Numbered from the stretch's first letter, positions 35,044-44,637 are shown. The stretch is 64,000 nt of DNA from an uncultured Chryseobacterium sp. (GCA_913776245.1 CAJYLO010000031.1:1-64000); one strand, 5' to 3'. The notes: generated from the sequence alone by a model not told the origin. Made by a program: numbers and translations.

Positions 35044-37017
35044 TTACTTCTTAACAGCTGTTACAACCTGGCCTTCCAGTTTTGTAATATTATCAAAAAT
35101 CTGCTTAAAAGCAGGATAATATTCCTTCGGATAAACCGGATCTTCAACTGTAGTTGTGGTTTCCACTGTGAGTTTATTGCCTTCCTGTGTTACTTTGTAA
35201 ACATATTGGATTGCATTATCCTCAGTTCTGAATTTTTTAGACTTAGGCACATTCTCAAAGGCATAACCTTCGGGTAAAGTAATCGTGACTTTTTTGATTT
35301 TATCATAGCCGGTCATCAGCTCAATTGGCGAACGTCTCTCTTCTGCCTGGTCAAACTCGTGGGATTTATTATACAGAAACAATAACGGATTAAAAATGAG
35401 TTTGCCTCCAATTCCGTCTACAAAAGTATCGGCGTCAAAATCAAAACTCGTCTGGAATTCATTATTATCAAGAGACTCGGTTTTGATATTGGTAAATGGG
35501 AAAGTGTAACGATCTTTATAAGATTCCTTTTGATAAGCATCTTTATCCTCAGCATACCATTCGCTATTCAACAATGCAAAAAGCTTAGTATCTCTATCAG
35601 AGAACTTTCCTGAAAATGTTCCGTCTGCACTGAGATTGGCATCTACCGTAAGATAAGTTGTACTTTTCCCGGGAGGAAATATATTGATCTTCTTAGCTTC
35701 CTTTGCGGTCATTATGTATCCGTTATAATTGTAAGCAACAGGCCGAATCAGATTCGGGGTGGTCATCTTAGAAGTTCCGTCGTAAATAAATGGTTTTCCG
35801 CTTATGTCCAGATAAGCTAATGTGTAATTCAGCTGATTGTAAGAAGGCGAATGATCCATCAAAAGCCCGTTTCTGACTGTGGAAAGTACCACAGGTTCTG
35901 CTTCCAGACCTGCGCTTTTCATTAACATTATTAATAGTAAATTGATTTCGCCCGTATTTCCAACTTTAGTATTAAGAAGATTTTTAATTCCGTTTCCCTG
36001 TTCTATTCCTTCTCCGTAATTTTTATTCCATGTATAATTTTTTTGTACAAATTTCAGAATAGCAGCTGCACGTTCTTCAACGGAAGGTATACTTTTAATA
36101 TCAGCCGGAAGCACATCTTTTACCAATGATTTTCTTTTCAGCTCTTCGCCAAAAAATTCTGAGTCATAGAGTTGTTTTCTGATATCGCTCCAAGTTACCG
36201 CATAGGATTTGAATCCTCCCAAATCTCCGCTTTCATAAGCCTGGGGCGCTCTTCTGATATCTGTAGAATTGAGTTCTGCTCGTACAGAAGTCATATAATT
36301 ATTAATATTGTTGACAAACTTTTCTTTCCTGTACGGTGCAATATTATCATAGCCGAATCTGTAGGTGTAGTATTCTCCGCCATAAATATTTTTGTCCGCA
36401 ACATCACGGTTAGTTGGTGTCAATGAGCCTTTGTAATCGATATTGAAGCCAAGAAATTTCGGAAAATCAAAAACATACTCGAATCTTCTGATCGGCACAA
36501 TATCTTCCACGGTAACCCTTTCCGCAATCCAGTAAAAAGGTGATAAAACCGTATATTTAAATTCTACAACAGAGCCGTCTTTTACATTTTCAAAAGCAAA
36601 TTTTGTGACGGTGTAATTTTTGGATTCCTTGGATTTGTATTTAGAACTTTTATCTACAGAAGTGGACACAATTTTCCCATTCTCAGCATTGTAAGTTGTT
36701 ATTTTAAGCGAGGAAATCCTTTCGGAATTATTATTTTTTCCATCATAAGTATAGATTTCCTGGTTAAGAAATTTTTCTGCCTGATCTTTTTTATAAATCT
36801 TAACACGGCTGATGACATCTATGTTCATCTGTCCGTTATATTCTATCCAATAATGATAAGAGCGATATAAAACCTCAGCTGCCTCGGAAGGATTTTTATC
36901 GTATTGTGCTGAACTTACATCTTTAATATCGAGTTTCGGAACATCGAGAAATTTGTATTGTCCGAAAATAAATACACCCGAAATAATTAGGGCGAAAATA
37001 ATTAGTCTGGTTTTCAT
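35044..37017 (-). CDS. Exported DUF3857/transglutaminase-like protein, apparently inactive
   Basis: The 657-residue protein starts with a signal peptide (ends VFIFGQ), then a DUF3857 domain (about 50-230), a transglutaminase-like core (about 300-430) and a C-terminal beta-rich DUF. In the core, the position normally held by the catalytic Cys is Thr355 (KVGNTGEINLLLIMLMKSAG), and the usual His is absent from YNQLNYTLAYLD, while the Asp of FIYDGT remains. It therefore looks like a non-catalytic family member. Its ATG overlaps the stop of the preceding homologue by 4 bases (ATGA), so they are translationally coupled and may act together in the periplasm. Function unknown. Confidence 0.85.
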   Translation of the reverse strand: MKTRLIIFALIISGVFIFGQYKFLDVPKLDIKDVSSAQYDKNPSEAAEVLYRSYHYWIEYNGQMNIDVISRVKIYKKDQAEKFLNQEIYTYDGKNNNSERISSLKITTYNAENGKIVSTSVDKSSKYKSKESKNYTVTKFAFENVKDGSVVEFKYTVLSPFYWIAERVTVEDIVPIRRFEYVFDFPKFLGFNIDYKGSLTPTNRDVADKNIYGGEYYTYRFGYDNIAPYRKEKFVNNINNYMTSVRAELNSTDIRRAPQAYESGDLGGFKSYAVTWSDIRKQLYDSEFFGEELKRKSLVKDVLPADIKSIPSVEERAAAILKFVQKNYTWNKNYGEGIEQGNGIKNLLNTKVGNTGEINLLLIMLMKSAGLEAEPVVLSTVRNGLLMDHSPSYNQLNYTLAYLDISGKPFIYDGTSKMTTPNLIRPVAYNYNGYIMTAKEAKKINIFPPGKSTTYLTVDANLSADGTFSGKFSDRDTKLFALLNSEWYAEDKDAYQKESYKDRYTFPFTNIKTESLDNNEFQTSFDFDADTFVDGIGGKLIFNPLLFLYNKSHEFDQAEERRSPIELMTGYDKIKKVTITLPEGYAFENVPKSKKFRTEDNAIQYVYKVTQEGNKLTVETTTTVEDPVYPKEYYPAFKQIFDNITKLEGQVVTAVKK

Positions 37018-38897
37018 AGTTTAGTTATAAGAATTTTTGTAGCGTCAGTTTTATTAATCTGTTTTCTGAAGCTGATATAATCTGCGATTTTTTCTAAAGG
37101 AATAATACCTTTATTGATTTTGAATGTCCTTTTGATTGTTATTTTATCATCTTTCTGAGAAAATGAAATGGTATAATTCCCGAATTCCGAATCTATTTTT
37201 TTATTAAGCGGAATCTCCGTGAATTTGTAATTTTTGGGAATGGTATATTCTATATCGTAATCATTATTATAGCCAAAAGAAACTTCCACCGGCAGTTTTC
37301 TCTGTTCCGAGCTATCCAGGTAAAACCCGAGATAAGACACAGGCAATGCCCGAAAATAAATATCGTTCCCTAAAGTTTTCGAAAAATTGGACGCCTCAAA
37401 ACTGACATCATAAGTTAAAGTCGCATTGTCTCTGTCATTTTTCAGATTACTGTAATCTACTTTAGAAAAATTGAGGCTATTAAAATCGTCTTTCAGAGAA
37501 TCTTTAAATTCCTGCGGACTCATTGTCACTTTGCCTAGTTGGGAATCATACATTCCACCTGTGTAAAGCAACTGAGAAGTCCCTTTGAGAGATGCGTCTT
37601 CAGAAATCTGAGCTTTCAGATGCAATTCTTCCTTGCTGTCTTCGGCTTTATAAACGGGTGTATTTACAATTTTTGCATCATCATCACTCACCATTATTAC
37701 ATTTCTGTCTCTTGTATTGTAGCTAAGATGGTTAAATGCAATATTCTGACTTGTGTTCTCTAACCAGATATCGCCATTTTCAGTCGGGACACATAATATA
37801 ATATGATTTCCGTCCATTCTCGGAAATTTTTGATCAAACAATCTTGGCGTAAAATCACTGTAAATCACCGAATAGTAAGAAGGAATTCCGGCGGCTTTCA
37901 GCAAAACCCGCATATAATTGGTGAGCGCTTTGCAATCTCCATAAGCTTTTTTACGGACCTCATCCGCCACCATTGGCTGCCAGCCGCCAATGCCTATTCC
38001 AACAAAAACATAGCGGGTTTTACCCTGCATATACTGATAGATTTTTTTTACTTTTTCTGCTTTAGAACCCGTAAGATTAAGTGCATCTACTTCTCTCTGG
38101 ATTTCCGGGGTAACCACCGAAACTTCACCCAAAAGATTATTATACCATTTTGCAAAATCTTTCCAGGTAGAAAAATCTCCGCATTTTCCTTTGAGGCATG
38201 CTTTGTCCAAGGCAAATTCTGCTTTTGAAAAGATCGTCTCCGGACTTGGTGCATACTTTTCAGCTTTTAAAGCCTGTATATTTCTGTAGGAAACACTGAT
38301 GTGGTTTCCGTTTTCTCCTACTTCAGCTTTTCCAAACTGACCTTCGGTTATTTTTTTTCTGAGATTGATCCCGGATTCATTGATGAACTCTTCGCTCCAG
38401 GACTGGACGGATACATTAGCAGACCGGAAAGGTTGCAAAACCGGAAGAAAAGCGGTATCCGAAGTTTTTTGCGAATAGGCAATTTCTATTGTATAAGGAT
38501 AAACAGGCTGAATAATCTTCATCGCAAAAGCCCGGTCATCCGTATAAAGATAAGAATCATTCGACTGCGCAATGTCATTCAGGTCACCTTTGGAATAGGT
38601 TTTTAGCGGCTTTCCAAATTCGTCCAGAACTCTAATTTTAACATCAGAAATTCTGGTATTTTTATCATAAGGAATATAAACGTAAGAAAAATTATCCGCC
38701 GCTTTATTGAGTATGGAAATGACACTAATGTTTTTAACTTCCATATTATCTGCAGCTTTGATGAGATGCTGGGCGCTGTAATTTCTCACCACTGCATTGG
38801 CATCCTTTTTCAGATCTTCCGGAATGTCTGAGATAGCATAATTTTGTGACAGCATCTTTGCAGATACCATCACGATAATGGTCATTAGTTTTTTCAT
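37014..38897 (-). CDS. Exported DUF3857/transglutaminase-like protein, catalytic residues present
   Basis: The 627-residue homologue of the next gene has a signal peptide (MKKLMTIIVMVSAKMLSQ), a DUF3857 domain (about 45-230) and a transglutaminase core. Cys322 in AYGDCKALTNYMRVLLKAAG and a following His (GNHIILCVP) and acidic residue (DIWLENTS) fit the papain-like triad, the last as Glu rather than Asp. The start is the ATG at 38897; the longer frame from TTG 38954 overlaps ferritin. It lies 13 bases after ferritin. Possible roles are peptide cleavage or crosslinking in the periplasm. Confidence 0.85.
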   Translation of the reverse strand: MKKLMTIIVMVSAKMLSQNYAISDIPEDLKKDANAVVRNYSAQHLIKAADNMEVKNISVISILNKAADNFSYVYIPYDKNTRISDVKIRVLDEFGKPLKTYSKGDLNDIAQSNDSYLYTDDRAFAMKIIQPVYPYTIEIAYSQKTSDTAFLPVLQPFRSANVSVQSWSEEFINESGINLRKKITEGQFGKAEVGENGNHISVSYRNIQALKAEKYAPSPETIFSKAEFALDKACLKGKCGDFSTWKDFAKWYNNLLGEVSVVTPEIQREVDALNLTGSKAEKVKKIYQYMQGKTRYVFVGIGIGGWQPMVADEVRKKAYGDCKALTNYMRVLLKAAGIPSYYSVIYSDFTPRLFDQKFPRMDGNHIILCVPTENGDIWLENTSQNIAFNHLSYNTRDRNVIMVSDDDAKIVNTPVYKAEDSKEELHLKAQISEDASLKGTSQLLYTGGMYDSQLGKVTMSPQEFKDSLKDDFNSLNFSKVDYSNLKNDRDNATLTYDVSFEASNFSKTLGNDIYFRALPVSYLGFYLDSSEQRKLPVEVSFGYNNDYDIEYTIPKNYKFTEIPLNKKIDSEFGNYTISFSQKDDKITIKRTFKINKGIIPLEKIADYISFRKQINKTDATKILITKL

Positions 38898-38910
38898 GGT
38901 AATAAAAAGT

Positions 38911-39414
38911 TTAAGCGGTAGGATTAAAAACCCTTTGCGCCAGCTCCTGATCAAAGAGATATAATGCGGACGGATTATCTTTTACCATTTTGATCTTCGT
39001 AACCAAAAGCGATGCGCTTGATTCTTCTTCCACCTGCTCATTGATGAACCATTGCAGGAAGCTTGTGGTTGCAAAATCACCTTCATCATTAGCCGCCTTC
39101 ACAATATTGAAAATGCTCTTGGTTACAAGTCTTTCGTGATCAAGCGCTTTCTCAAAAATTTCCTGCGCGCTGGAAAATTCGTGTGGTGGTTTGGGAATAT
39201 CATTTAATATAATAGTTCCGCCGATATCGTGAACATAGTCAAACATTTTATCTGCGTGCATCAACTCCTCTTTAGACTGAACACGGAAATAATTGGCAAT
39301 ACCTTCCAGATCCTTAGTATAGAACCAGGCACTCATAGAAAGATACAGCTGGGCTGCATACTGCTCCTTCGTAATCTGTTCATTGATGAGATTTATAATT
39401 TTTTCACTTACCAT
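38911..39414 (-). CDS. ftnA: Ferritin (iron storage)
   Basis: The 167-residue four-helix protein has ferroxidase residues visible in helix A (NEQITKEQYAAQLYLSMSAW), in helix B (QSKEELMHADKM, the Glu-Glu-x-x-His pattern) and in QWFINEQVEEESSASLLV. It forms cages that oxidise and store iron. The ATG at 39414 (MVSEKIINLINEQ) is chosen because the longer frame begins at GTG 39462 inside a terminator. It precedes the DUF3857 pair by 13 bases. Assignment between ftnA and other ferritin names is by length and motif. Confidence 0.93.
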   Translation of the reverse strand: MVSEKIINLINEQITKEQYAAQLYLSMSAWFYTKDLEGIANYFRVQSKEELMHADKMFDYVHDIGGTIILNDIPKPPHEFSSAQEIFEKALDHERLVTKSIFNIVKAANDEGDFATTSFLQWFINEQVEEESSASLLVTKIKMVKDNPSALYLFDQELAQRVFNPTA

Positions 39415-39440
39415 AAATGTTAATTTTTCCCAAATATAAA

Positions 39441-39466
39441 AAAAGAGCGGATAAAAATCCACTCTT
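39441..39466 (-). terminator. Terminator of the Spy-like gene
   Basis: On the minus strand AAAGAGTGGAT pairs with ATCCGCTCTTT, with one G-T pair, followed by a T run. It lies 28 bases past the stop and just before ferritin. Confidence 0.85.
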
Positions 39467-39493
39467 TCACAAAATTAACCACTAAAAAATAAC

Positions 39494-39874
39494 TTACTTC
39501 ACTACGGCTGGGCTTGCAGCACTTCTTTTTTGAAAATGATCTCTCTTTTCTGCCATTCTTTTTGCCTTCATTTCCTGGAACTTTTTGAACTGATCAGGAG
39601 TGAGGATTTTTTGCATTTCCGCTTCATTATCTTTCATCATTTTCATCCGGTCTTCTCTTTTTGCTGCCATATCCTGCTTTCTCTCTGCAGCTTTCTGTTC
39701 GTGTAATGCTTTTATCTGGGCTACCTGAGCATCAGTAAGATTAAGCTCCTGTTTCATTTTCTGCATACGCTCTGCTTTTTTCTGTTCAAAGTCGGCTTTT
39801 CTGTCCGGAGTGGTCTGAGCAAATCCAAAAACACCTAATCCTAAAAATGCTGCTGTCAAAAATAATTTTTTCAT
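39494..39874 (-). CDS. Spy/CpxP-like periplasmic protein with LTxxQ motifs
   Basis: The 126-residue precursor has a signal peptide (MKKLFLTAAFLGLGVFGFAQ) and a highly charged helical body rich in Lys, Met and Gln. Two motifs of the LTxxQ type are present: LTDAQVAQIKALHEQ and LTPDQFKKFQEM. Members of this family act as periplasmic chaperones or stress sensors; here that is inferred. The C-terminus (KRSAASPAVVK) is flexible. It is monocistronic by its terminator, and shares strand with the low-complexity exported protein gene upstream. Confidence 0.8.
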   Translation of the reverse strand: MKKLFLTAAFLGLGVFGFAQTTPDRKADFEQKKAERMQKMKQELNLTDAQVAQIKALHEQKAAERKQDMAAKREDRMKMMKDNEAEMQKILTPDQFKKFQEMKAKRMAEKRDHFQKRSAASPAVVK

Positions 39875-39970
39875 TCTTTTAAAATTTAATATTAATATTT
39901 TTTATTTGTTAGTTTGATTACTTTCCAATTACAAGGTTAAGACTCATAATTATAATATTTTGTTAAATTA

Positions 39971-40951
39971 TTACCTGGAAACAAATCTGTTTCCTGAGCC
40001 TCTGCTTCCTCTCTCGGAAGATGAGGGGTTTCTTTGTTCGGAACGTCCGTTTCCTCTGTTCTCAATCCTTCTTTCAGGCGACTGGCTTCGGAAGCCGCTG
40101 TTTCCTCTGGTATTCTCCTGGCTTCTTATATTGGCATCATTACCACTGCGGAACCCTCCATTTCTGATACCTGAATTACCTTCGTTATTTGGCTGGACTC
40201 TGACATTATCATTTCCTCTTATATTTCCTGAATTCCTGATATTATCATTCTGATTTCTGATCCCACTGTTTTCGGAATTTCTGATATTTCCAAGGTTATT
40301 ACCATTAGCTCCACTTCTTGGTGACTGAGGATTTCTGATCCCATTATTCCGGTCAGGTTGTATCATTCCCATATTTCTCCCCGGATTTCTGAATCCTTCG
40401 CGGAAATTATTTCTGTCAATCCTGTAGATATTTATATTTACATTTCTGTAAACCGGCCTCACAGGATAGCGGACTGCATAGAAGTTGGCAAATCGGTTTC
40501 TGTAAAAAACAATGGGACTTCTCCCCCGGAAATAAACATTCTGATAAACTACGAAAACCCTTGGGCCAAGAATATTCTGTAAAGCGTAGAATCTGTCATA
40601 GTACCATCTGTCGGGATTCCATCTGTAATAGGCATTCCAGGCAGCGTAGTTGGCAAAACGGTTGTTGAGCGCTATCACCTGATTTATCTGCCAGGGTGAT
40701 AGATTATACTGGATGAAAAAACGATCCCAATTGATTGAAAACACAGCATTCCTGTAGTCATTGTAATAGCCCTGATAATACTGATCCGGGTAATAATCCG
40801 CCGGATAGTTATAATAATACTCATCAGGATAATCGTAAGACTGGTCATAATATTCGTAACCATTATAATCCTGAGGATAAGTGTCGTAATAATCCTGGGC
40901 AGAAACCAATCCTCCAAAAATTATTGCTATTGTAAAAATTATCTTTTTCAT
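39971..40951 (-). CDS. Exported low-complexity protein, Tyr/Asp-rich then Arg/Asn/Gly-rich
   Basis: The 326-residue protein has a signal peptide (MKKIIFTIAIIFGGLVSAQ). Residues about 20-68 are mostly Tyr, Asp, Pro and Asn (YEYYDQSYDYPDEYYYNYPA). A folded-looking middle (about 70-165) has many Trp/Tyr/Phe/Arg (INWDRFFIQYNLSPWQINQV). The last 140 residues are a disordered Arg/Asn/Gly/Ser tail with repeated NIRNSGN/GIRN units. No known catalytic domain is recognised, and similar proteins are scattered in Chryseobacterium-type genomes. The composition suggests a surface or cell-envelope coat or a phase-separating protein, but this is speculation. Confidence 0.8.
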   Translation of the reverse strand: MKKIIFTIAIIFGGLVSAQDYYDTYPQDYNGYEYYDQSYDYPDEYYYNYPADYYPDQYYQGYYNDYRNAVFSINWDRFFIQYNLSPWQINQVIALNNRFANYAAWNAYYRWNPDRWYYDRFYALQNILGPRVFVVYQNVYFRGRSPIVFYRNRFANFYAVRYPVRPVYRNVNINIYRIDRNNFREGFRNPGRNMGMIQPDRNNGIRNPQSPRSGANGNNLGNIRNSENSGIRNQNDNIRNSGNIRGNDNVRVQPNNEGNSGIRNGGFRSGNDANIRSQENTRGNSGFRSQSPERRIENRGNGRSEQRNPSSSERGSRGSGNRFVSR

Positions 40952-41112
40952 TTCCTTTTATTTATTGTTTTAATAAAGAAGTCTAATTTATCGGAATCAA
41001 ACTTTCTGTCTTTTGGATATTAATGAAGAAAAAAAGTTAAACCGAAATCAGATCTCGATATAAAATTCAGTTTAAAAAGCACATTTAACACTGATAATCA
41101 AGCTGATAATTT

Positions 41113-41148
41113 TCAACAAAAAAAGCCTTTCAAAATTTTGAAAGGCTT
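41113..41148 (-). terminator. Terminator of the glucanotransferase gene
   Basis: A perfect 26-base palindrome (41123-41148, arm AAGCCTTTCAAAA) is followed on the minus strand by a T7 run, 21 bases after the stop. Confidence 0.93.
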
Positions 41149-41169
41149 ATATAATTATAATATGGTTGA

Positions 41170-43824
41170 TTAATATCTGTCACTATTTTCTATCCAGCTA
41201 GCAATTTTCTGGTTGAACTGATCCTTTGTTTTAAGATCTTCCAACTTGATATGCATTCTGTATCGCCAATAATGCGGGAATACTGCAGGGTTGTTGATTC
41301 TTTCCTCATCCATATTCGGATTCATCAGTTCCTCATCCGTTGCAAGAAATTCCTGAATCGGAAAAATAGCCAGCATAGCATCTGTATAAAGATGTTGTTT
41401 CATTATCATCTCAGACAGTTCCGGAGACAGATCCCAAGGTGCTGTTCCATATTGCCCTAACTGATTATTGAAATAATTCTGGGTAAGATTTCGGTCTTCG
41501 TGCCACCATTGTCTCAGTGTAGAACTGTCGTGTGAAGATGCAGTAACCACATTCAGATAGCTTGCGTTTTTCGGGTCATACCAAGCTATATTTTCCGATG
41601 GCATTCTCTGAACTTTGAGAGCGGTAATTGCCAATTTATCCATCACTACTGGAACCGAATCAGGTACTAATCCTAAATCTTCGCCGCAAATCAGCATCGA
41701 TGTAGAATTGAGCAAAGCCGGTAATTTTTCCATCGCTTTCTGATACCAAAGTCCGTCCTGACGCCTGAAGAAATAATCATTGTAAACATCATTCAATTTA
41801 GCCTTTTCCCAATCCGGAAGATATTTGTAAGATGTGGTTTTAGCAATATTAAATCTCGGATGATAAACGATTCCGTTATCCGTTTCTTCAGTTAAGAACA
41901 GAACATTTCCGGCTAATGAAATCAGCTTATCTTCTGCCCAATCCCAGGAATGTTTCCTGAAATAATCTGTTAATTTCCTCTGCGTATCAAATTCCCGCTT
42001 GAAAGTGTAAGTTCCGTTATGATGATTATCAAAGAAATGATTCTGGATTTTTTCTTTAAAATCTCCAAAATTCTCCCAAAGAATCGGATCATTAACGAAT
42101 GGTTTTACGTAACGGTCATAGCTGAAGGGAATCTGCCTGTCAGTAAATTCCTTTTCTGTAACAGGAAGAGCCGGATAAAAATAACCCAATAAACCTTGCG
42201 TTGCAGAAACCGGCATTCTCCAGATCCTGAAAAATCCGAGAATATGGTCGATTCTCATCGCATCAAAATATTGCTCCAGAACTTTGAAACGTTTTTTCCA
42301 CCATTGGTAGCCGTCAGCTTTCATCACTTCCCAATTATAAGTCGGGAATTCCCAGTTCTGACCCAGATCCGAGAATTGATCCGGCGGTGCGCCGGCCTGA
42401 AAATCCATTCCGAAAAGTTCCGGTTCCGTCCAGGCTTCTACAGAATGACGGTAAATCCCGATCGGCAAATCTCCTTTTACAGAAATGCCCAGATGATGAA
42501 GATATTCTATGGATTCCTGCAACTGCAGATGTAACTGATACTGGATCCAGGCGTGAAGCATTATTTTAAAATACTCCTTATGTTTTGGAGAATAGAGCGT
42601 TGCTACTTTCCCTGCCACATATTTCTTATGCGTCTTCCACTCATTGAAGTTAGGCGTTTTGTATTTGTCTCTCAGCACACAAAAAGCGGCGTAAGGCATC
42701 AGCCATCCTTCATTATCTTTAATGAATTTTTTGAAATTTTTATCTTTCAGAATTTCTTCCTGATTTTCTTCAAAAACAGCCGTTGCATATTTCCACTTTC
42801 CGGTAATCATCTGCTCGTAATCTACAAGTGACAATGCATTCAGCTCCGCTTTTTTTGCAAAATAGTCCTCTTTCAGTTCTTTTGGTAATTCATATTGCAA
42901 TTTCTCGATTGAAAGATATTGCGGATGCAGTGCATAAACGGAAATCGCGGCGTAAGGATAAGAATCTGTCCAGGTATAATTTGCGGTCGTATCATTAATC
43001 GGTAAAATCTGGATCACAGACAATTTGGTTTCATTAGCCCAATCTCCCAGCTTTTTGATATCTGAAAATTCTCCAACGCCAAAACCGTCATCCGTTCTCA
43101 AAGAAAATACCGGAACGGCAACACCGGCTGAATGCCAAAGTGTATGATTGTCAAATTTAAAATAATGATCCGCTTTCACATACAGAATGTCCTTGTTCGG
43201 ATTTCCAAAAACCCAACGGTTATCGCCCGGTTCTATGTAGAAAACTTTATTCGTATTCCTGTCTTTTATAGCATATTTGTAAAGAATTGTCTGATGGGAT
43301 TTGATATCTACACCGGTTTCCCAAACGCCGTAATCTGTTTCGGACAGCTCAATTGCTTTTTCATAATTCCAGTTTCCGAGTGCATCCACATTTCCCACTA
43401 AAACCAGCTGCCAGTTCGGATGGTAAAGCGGTGCTTCTATCCGGAAAAGGTGCGTATGCTTTTTAACAACAGGTTGTTTTTTGGGCTGAAAATCCTGCAG
43501 ACGGTTATGAAGAATTTTGTTCGTGAGATAGTTTTCCGGGAAATTCTTGAGATTCCACTGATCAAAAATCACAAATTCTTTGAAGCTGTTAGGAAGGCTG
43601 AGCCGGTGAAAAGGAATTTCCTCATCCAGCACATCGCCATTTTCATTCACTAAAAGATATTTGTAAAGAATCGATTTGGAAAAATAATCCAATTCAGTTG
43701 TCCAGTTGTTATTCTCGGAGTAGCTCAGATCGTAGTCACGATGCTCATTTTTGCCGTCAAACAGGCGCAAAATGAGACGCTGGCCAACTTTTGTCCCGAA
43801 GTTAACACTAAAGTATAGTTTCAT
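41170..43824 (-). CDS. malQ: 4-alpha-glucanotransferase (GH77) with two N-terminal starch-binding domains
   Basis: The 884-residue enzyme transfers glucan segments between maltodextrins or glycogen-type chains. Two CBM20-like domains occupy about 1-110 and 120-225 (HLFRIEAPLYHPNWQLVLVG, NVDALGNWNYEKAIEL). The GH77 barrel follows (SAGVAVPVFSLRTDDGFGVG). Catalytic residues are the nucleophile Asp526 in MRIDHILGFFR, the acid/base Glu715 in ICGEDLGLVP and Asp766 in SSHDSST. The layout resembles plant DPE2-type enzymes more than the shorter E. coli MalQ. No signal peptide is visible, so it is cytoplasmic. It is monocistronic. Confidence 0.94.
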   Translation of the reverse strand: MKLYFSVNFGTKVGQRLILRLFDGKNEHRDYDLSYSENNNWTTELDYFSKSILYKYLLVNENGDVLDEEIPFHRLSLPNSFKEFVIFDQWNLKNFPENYLTNKILHNRLQDFQPKKQPVVKKHTHLFRIEAPLYHPNWQLVLVGNVDALGNWNYEKAIELSETDYGVWETGVDIKSHQTILYKYAIKDRNTNKVFYIEPGDNRWVFGNPNKDILYVKADHYFKFDNHTLWHSAGVAVPVFSLRTDDGFGVGEFSDIKKLGDWANETKLSVIQILPINDTTANYTWTDSYPYAAISVYALHPQYLSIEKLQYELPKELKEDYFAKKAELNALSLVDYEQMITGKWKYATAVFEENQEEILKDKNFKKFIKDNEGWLMPYAAFCVLRDKYKTPNFNEWKTHKKYVAGKVATLYSPKHKEYFKIMLHAWIQYQLHLQLQESIEYLHHLGISVKGDLPIGIYRHSVEAWTEPELFGMDFQAGAPPDQFSDLGQNWEFPTYNWEVMKADGYQWWKKRFKVLEQYFDAMRIDHILGFFRIWRMPVSATQGLLGYFYPALPVTEKEFTDRQIPFSYDRYVKPFVNDPILWENFGDFKEKIQNHFFDNHHNGTYTFKREFDTQRKLTDYFRKHSWDWAEDKLISLAGNVLFLTEETDNGIVYHPRFNIAKTTSYKYLPDWEKAKLNDVYNDYFFRRQDGLWYQKAMEKLPALLNSTSMLICGEDLGLVPDSVPVVMDKLAITALKVQRMPSENIAWYDPKNASYLNVVTASSHDSSTLRQWWHEDRNLTQNYFNNQLGQYGTAPWDLSPELSEMIMKQHLYTDAMLAIFPIQEFLATDEELMNPNMDEERINNPAVFPHYWRYRMHIKLEDLKTKDQFNQKIASWIENSDRY

Positions 43825-43881
43825 TATTAAGGTCTATTAATATGGACGCAATTTAATGATTTATTGAAAGATATAAAATTT

Positions 43882-44613
43882 TTATTTTTTTCTTGAAATA
43901 ACCTCAAGATACGGTGCAATCTGATTATCCAGGGAGACTGTAATGCCTCCGATATTTTTAGCTTTCATATACATCAGGACACGCTCATCACGCAGTGCAT
44001 ACATCAGGAAATCGTTCATATTTTCCGGCTTTATCCCCGCATCCCGGAAATATTCCCAATCTACATTCTGCTTAATCCAGGTGAGTCCTTCCTGCAGGTC
44101 CTCATACTTGTAAAGTCTTCGCAACCTTCTTGATTTCCCGCTTACAACATCATAGATCGCCTGGAAATTGAGGGTCGGCGGAATCCCGATAAGTGGTTTT
44201 ACAATATCATCCACTGCATCTGCCGGCTTTTCACGAGGTTTATCCGGACCTTTTGGCAAACCGATCGATTTACGCAATTCTTCTTCCTGAGAATCCGCAA
44301 GTTTTTTATTAATGATTTTGACTTCTTCTATTTCCTGCGGTATTTTTTCTAGGTTGATATTTACTTCATTATTAGCGGCAATAGCTTTATCACCTTTATA
44401 ATTTTCTTTGGCAAACCGCAGCTCGTCTCCCGGTTTTCCGAAAATTGAAAAAGAACCGAAAACATCAGTATAAACTTTCTGATTGGAAGTCATATTCACC
44501 ACCAGAACTTTGGACAGGGCCAAACCCTCTTCTGATAAAACTCTTCCCGAAATGATCTGGGAAAAAGAAAAAGCAGATACAGAAAGAAAAATAAATTGTA
44601 AAAGTCTTTTCAA
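43882..44613 (-). CDS. Exported protein with carboxypeptidase-like regulatory domain
   Basis: From a TTG at 44613 the product is 243 residues: a clean signal peptide (MKRLLQFIFLSVSAFSFSQ), then a carboxypeptidase regulatory-like beta-sandwich (ISGRVLSEEGLALSKVLVVN ... VYTDVFGSFSIFGKPGDEL), then a helical region without a recognised family (SGKSRRLRRLYKYEDL). The in-frame ATG at 44676 would add 21 residues, but it lies in the loop of the upstream gene's terminator, and a TACTTTTG -7 box sits between it and the TTG. I therefore favour TTG. Similar proteins are common and uncharacterised in Flavobacteriia. Confidence 0.78.
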   Translation of the reverse strand: MKRLLQFIFLSVSAFSFSQIISGRVLSEEGLALSKVLVVNMTSNQKVYTDVFGSFSIFGKPGDELRFAKENYKGDKAIAANNEVNINLEKIPQEIEEVKIINKKLADSQEEELRKSIGLPKGPDKPREKPADAVDDIVKPLIGIPPTLNFQAIYDVVSGKSRRLRRLYKYEDLQEGLTWIKQNVDWEYFRDAGIKPENMNDFLMYALRDERVLMYMKAKNIGGITVSLDNQIAPYLEVISRKK

Positions 44614-44629
44614 TCGCCAATAATTTGCC

Positions 44630-44637
44630 CAAAAGTA
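44630..44637 (-). promoter_or_regulatory. -7 box for the gene starting at TTG 44613
   Basis: The minus strand reads TACTTTTG, 16 bases before the TTG. It supports the shorter start and implies a very short leader. Confidence 0.5.

Noticed and set aside
37803-38228. 141-codon plus-strand frame inside the DUF3857 gene
   Set aside because: It is antisense to a conserved domain and has no motif, promoter or plausible start context.
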